From Acidobacteriota bacterium (lineage in GTDB: Bacteria > Acidobacteriota > Aminicenantia > Aminicenantales > Aminicenantaceae), in NCBI GenBank assembly GCA_030609975.1, contig JAUWSR010000234.1:1-6144 (forward strand): a DNA stretch of 6,144 nt, read 5' to 3'. Shown here piece by piece: positions 5,333 to 6,144 of the stretch. How positions within the stretch are numbered: position 1 is the first letter of the stretch; each line of letters starts with the position of its first letter. Made by a program: the position numbers and the translations under genes. The notes beneath the pieces are model-generated. The model was not told the DNA's origin. It saw only the letters and a list, made by a program, of their open reading frames with translations, and ran no database searches.

Positions 5333-6144
5333 TCACTTCGCAGGTCTAAGCTCAATATTACTCAAATAGCATTCCTGCCAATTGTCTTTATCCCCCTTTA
5401 CTGTGAGAGTTGAAGTCCCTCCTGGAATATTAATGGTTCCTATCCTGACCTCCTGAAAAGAATCAAGACCTTTTGTGTCAGGTAGCTGAAACTCCTTTTT
5501 CTCTTCTCCAACTTCAATAAATATTTTATTGTCAGCAGATGTGGTTGCTATTGTCACATAAATATCAAAAACTTTATCACCACTGATCTCAAGAGGCCAC
5601 TCCATCCATGTTCTTGTCTCTTTCCATGTTATATACGATAACTCTGTATCACGGATCAGTTTGGCATGATTTGATGATACATATCCGCGATTCTCCAGAT
5701 CACTCTGTTCAGGGCTTAAAATAAGAGCCCCCGTTTCGTTCTGCGTAATATTCTGATTCGGGACATCAGGCGATCCTTTTATATCAAGGACAACAACAGA
5801 TGAAATCTCATCAGGTGCTTCACCTGTTAAACGTACCATTAGCCCTTCTTCAGCCTTTTCCACTTCAAACATTTCCTTAACACCAGAAAGGGACTAACAT
5901 TGAATAGCTTCGTTATTTACCGGGACAAACAGTAGTTTATCTTCCGGCCAATCGAATACCTGCAGATATAGGCGGGTATCTCCATTTTCCAGTTCTTTTC
6001 GAGTACATCTTCCCCACCATGGGCGACGGAATGGGCTGGCAGCAGTTCCATAGATTGATTCGCTGTTGATATCCATCCAGCTGCCAATTTCAGCTAATCT
6101 GTCAATGGAAGCCTGAGGAATCGTACCATCCGGTTTGGGTCCTA
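5333..6144 (-). pseudogene. GH29 alpha-L-fucosidase, C-terminal part, interrupted by one in-frame TAG; runs off the right edge
   Basis: GH29 enzymes release alpha-L-fucose from glycans. In one minus-strand frame, 82 codons from the edge (6142-5897) encode a GH29 landmark, GTIPQASIDRLAEIGSW then SESIYGT, followed by LYLQVFDWPEDKLLFVPVNN. This is the end of the catalytic barrel and the start of the C-terminal domain. TAG at 5896-5894 then breaks the frame. It resumes without a shift as SLSGVKEMFEVEKAEEG, then APDEISSVVVLDIKG, the usual C-terminal beta-sandwich. Next comes a further module of about 120 residues (around WMEWPLEISGDKVFDIYVTI), resembling carbohydrate-binding beta-sandwiches appended to such enzymes, and a TGA stop at 5335-5333. 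From memory, relatives carry Tyr (AYLL) at the TAG position, so one base change from TAT/TAC explains it. ATG 5872 lacks a clear ribosome site and lies inside the domain, so a separate gene there is unlikely. Sequencing error or amber readthrough remain possible. Confidence 0.75.
5894..5896 (-). other. In-frame amber (TAG) codon inside the fucosidase
   Basis: The codon follows TGT (Cys) and precedes TCC (Ser). Homology continues in the same frame on both sides. All five gene ends seen in the window use TGA, so TAG is not used here as an evident normal gene terminator. Confidence 0.8.

Noticed and set aside
5155..5355. 67-residue N-terminal extension of the GGT-like frame
   Set aside because: It would overlap the fucosidase end and bury the signal peptide; the perfect ribosome site at 5161-5167 fixes the start at 5154.
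1..6144. tRNA, rRNA, CRISPR array, insertion sequence or riboswitch
   Set aside because: No cloverleaf, spaced repeat series, transposase motif or long terminal inverted repeat was seen; nearly all sequence is explained by coding regions.

Overview
The window is bacterial DNA with moderate GC and compact genes. It has two halves transcribed toward each other. No gene settles the taxonomy. The relic at the left edge resembles the linker that precedes the kinase domain in the many serine/threonine kinases of Acidobacteriota and Candidatus Aminicenantes. A secreted GGT-like enzyme beside a GH29 fucosidase also fits a saccharolytic or proteolytic member of that neighbourhood. This placement is an inference of low to moderate confidence.

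Left half, + strand (1-3462). It opens with about 31 codons that look like the N-terminal edge of a Ser/Thr protein kinase, cut off by TAG at 94-96 just before the glycine-rich loop should begin. Next come three tightly packed lipid-metabolism genes, probably one operon. The first (135-1010) is a polytopic CdsA/YnbB-like CDP-diglyceride synthetase homologue. The second (1000-2460) fuses a PlsC-type acyltransferase to a thymidylate-kinase-like P-loop domain. The third (2476-3462) is a diacylglycerol-kinase/YegS-family protein. By family they cover acylation, lipid phosphorylation and CDP activation of a glycerolipid. However, the CdsA-like and DAGK-like proteins both lack residues usually needed for catalysis, while the acyltransferase and the P-loop look intact. 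A noncanonical lipid pathway, regulatory paralogues, or unusual substrates are all possible.

Right half, - strand (3478-6144). A secreted gamma-glutamyltransferase-family protein (3478-5154) ends 15 bp from the lipid operon. It has a clear signal peptide and a perfect Shine-Dalgarno site. The usual N-terminal nucleophile Thr, the substrate-binding Arg and the Gly-Gly oxyanion-hole pair all appear replaced. Upstream of it, after 178 bp of non-coding DNA, lies the C-terminal part of a GH29 alpha-L-fucosidase. It runs off the right edge and is split by one in-frame TAG at 5894-5896.

The points most worth a second look are the acyltransferase-kinase fusion, the catalytic-residue losses in three neighbouring enzymes, the in-frame amber codon in the fucosidase (all five gene ends visible here use TGA), the kinase relic, and a 22-bp near-perfect tandem duplication covering the stop/start junction between the second and third lipid genes. 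All family comparisons come from remembered motifs, not from database searches.
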